From DAIOHQ01 sp036744635 (GTDB taxonomy: Bacteria; Planctomycetota; Phycisphaerae; Tepidisphaerales; Tepidisphaeraceae): a stretch of DNA of 6,679 bases. Positions 6,645-6,679 of this stretch are shown piece by piece. The notes under the pieces are model-generated. The model saw only the letters and a list, made by a program, of their open reading frames with translations, was not told where the DNA came from and made no database searches. A program made the position numbers and the translations under genes. The stretch's first letter is position 1. The number at the start of each line of letters is the position of its first letter. Where the stretch lies: assembly GCA_036744635.1 (NCBI GenBank), contig DAIOHQ010000257.1:1-6679 (forward strand), given 5' to 3'.

Positions 6645-6661
6645 GTCCGCTCAACGCGGAC
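6645..6661. repeat. perfect inverted repeat downstream of hicB
   Basis: GTCCGC (6645-6650) and GCGGAC (6656-6661) pair around the 5-nt loop TCAAC. It lies about 85 nt after the hicB stop and is followed by CTTCCTT rather than a clean T run. It could be a weak terminator of hicB or part of a dispersed palindromic element cut by the window edge. Confidence 0.35.
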
Positions 6662-6679
6662 CTTCCTTCAGCGGTAATA

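Noticed and set aside
6448..6654. Minus-strand open frame overlapping hicB
   Set aside because: It is antisense to hicB, Arg/Ser-rich and without any recognisable domain.

Overview
This GC-rich window (roughly 60% GC by eye) comes from a bacterial chromosome and carries mostly housekeeping genes. Six genes lie on the minus strand and one small gene on the plus strand. Three features suggest the PVC group, perhaps Verrucomicrobiota: a single-chain (alpha2) glycyl-tRNA synthetase with a spaced four-cysteine insert, a two-subunit 2-oxoacid:ferredoxin oxidoreductase, and a TMTC-like multipass protein. This is an impression from protein style without a phylogeny, and Planctomycetota, Acidobacteriota or another deep lineage remain possible.

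Layout, read along the minus strand from high to low coordinates. A two-CBS-domain protein (6082-5609) is followed after 20 nt by the fused gamma-alpha subunit of a 2-oxoacid:ferredoxin oxidoreductase, probably KorA (5588-3618). After an 84-nt gap comes the beta subunit KorB (3533-2508). Together these look like one operon for ferredoxin-linked oxidative decarboxylation of 2-oxoglutarate, with a putative nucleotide-sensing protein at its head. A promoter-bearing gap then leads to rpsT (ribosomal protein S20, GTG start at 2295), the glycyl-tRNA synthetase gene (start 1842) and, 26 nt after its stop, the N-terminal part of a TMTC-like GT-C membrane protein that runs off the left edge. On the plus strand, divergent from the CBS gene, a HicB-family antitoxin-like protein (6309-6560) stands without a visible HicA partner.

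No gap between genes exceeds 300 bases. The largest is the divergent CBS/hicB region (226 nt), which holds candidate plus-strand promoters for hicB and no convincing RNA gene. I did not find a novel defence, mobile or biosynthetic system. The points most worth a second look are the CBS-korA-korB arrangement, the orphan HicB with a possibly leaderless transcript, the non-AUG start of rpsT, and the short repeats and hairpin between korA and korB.
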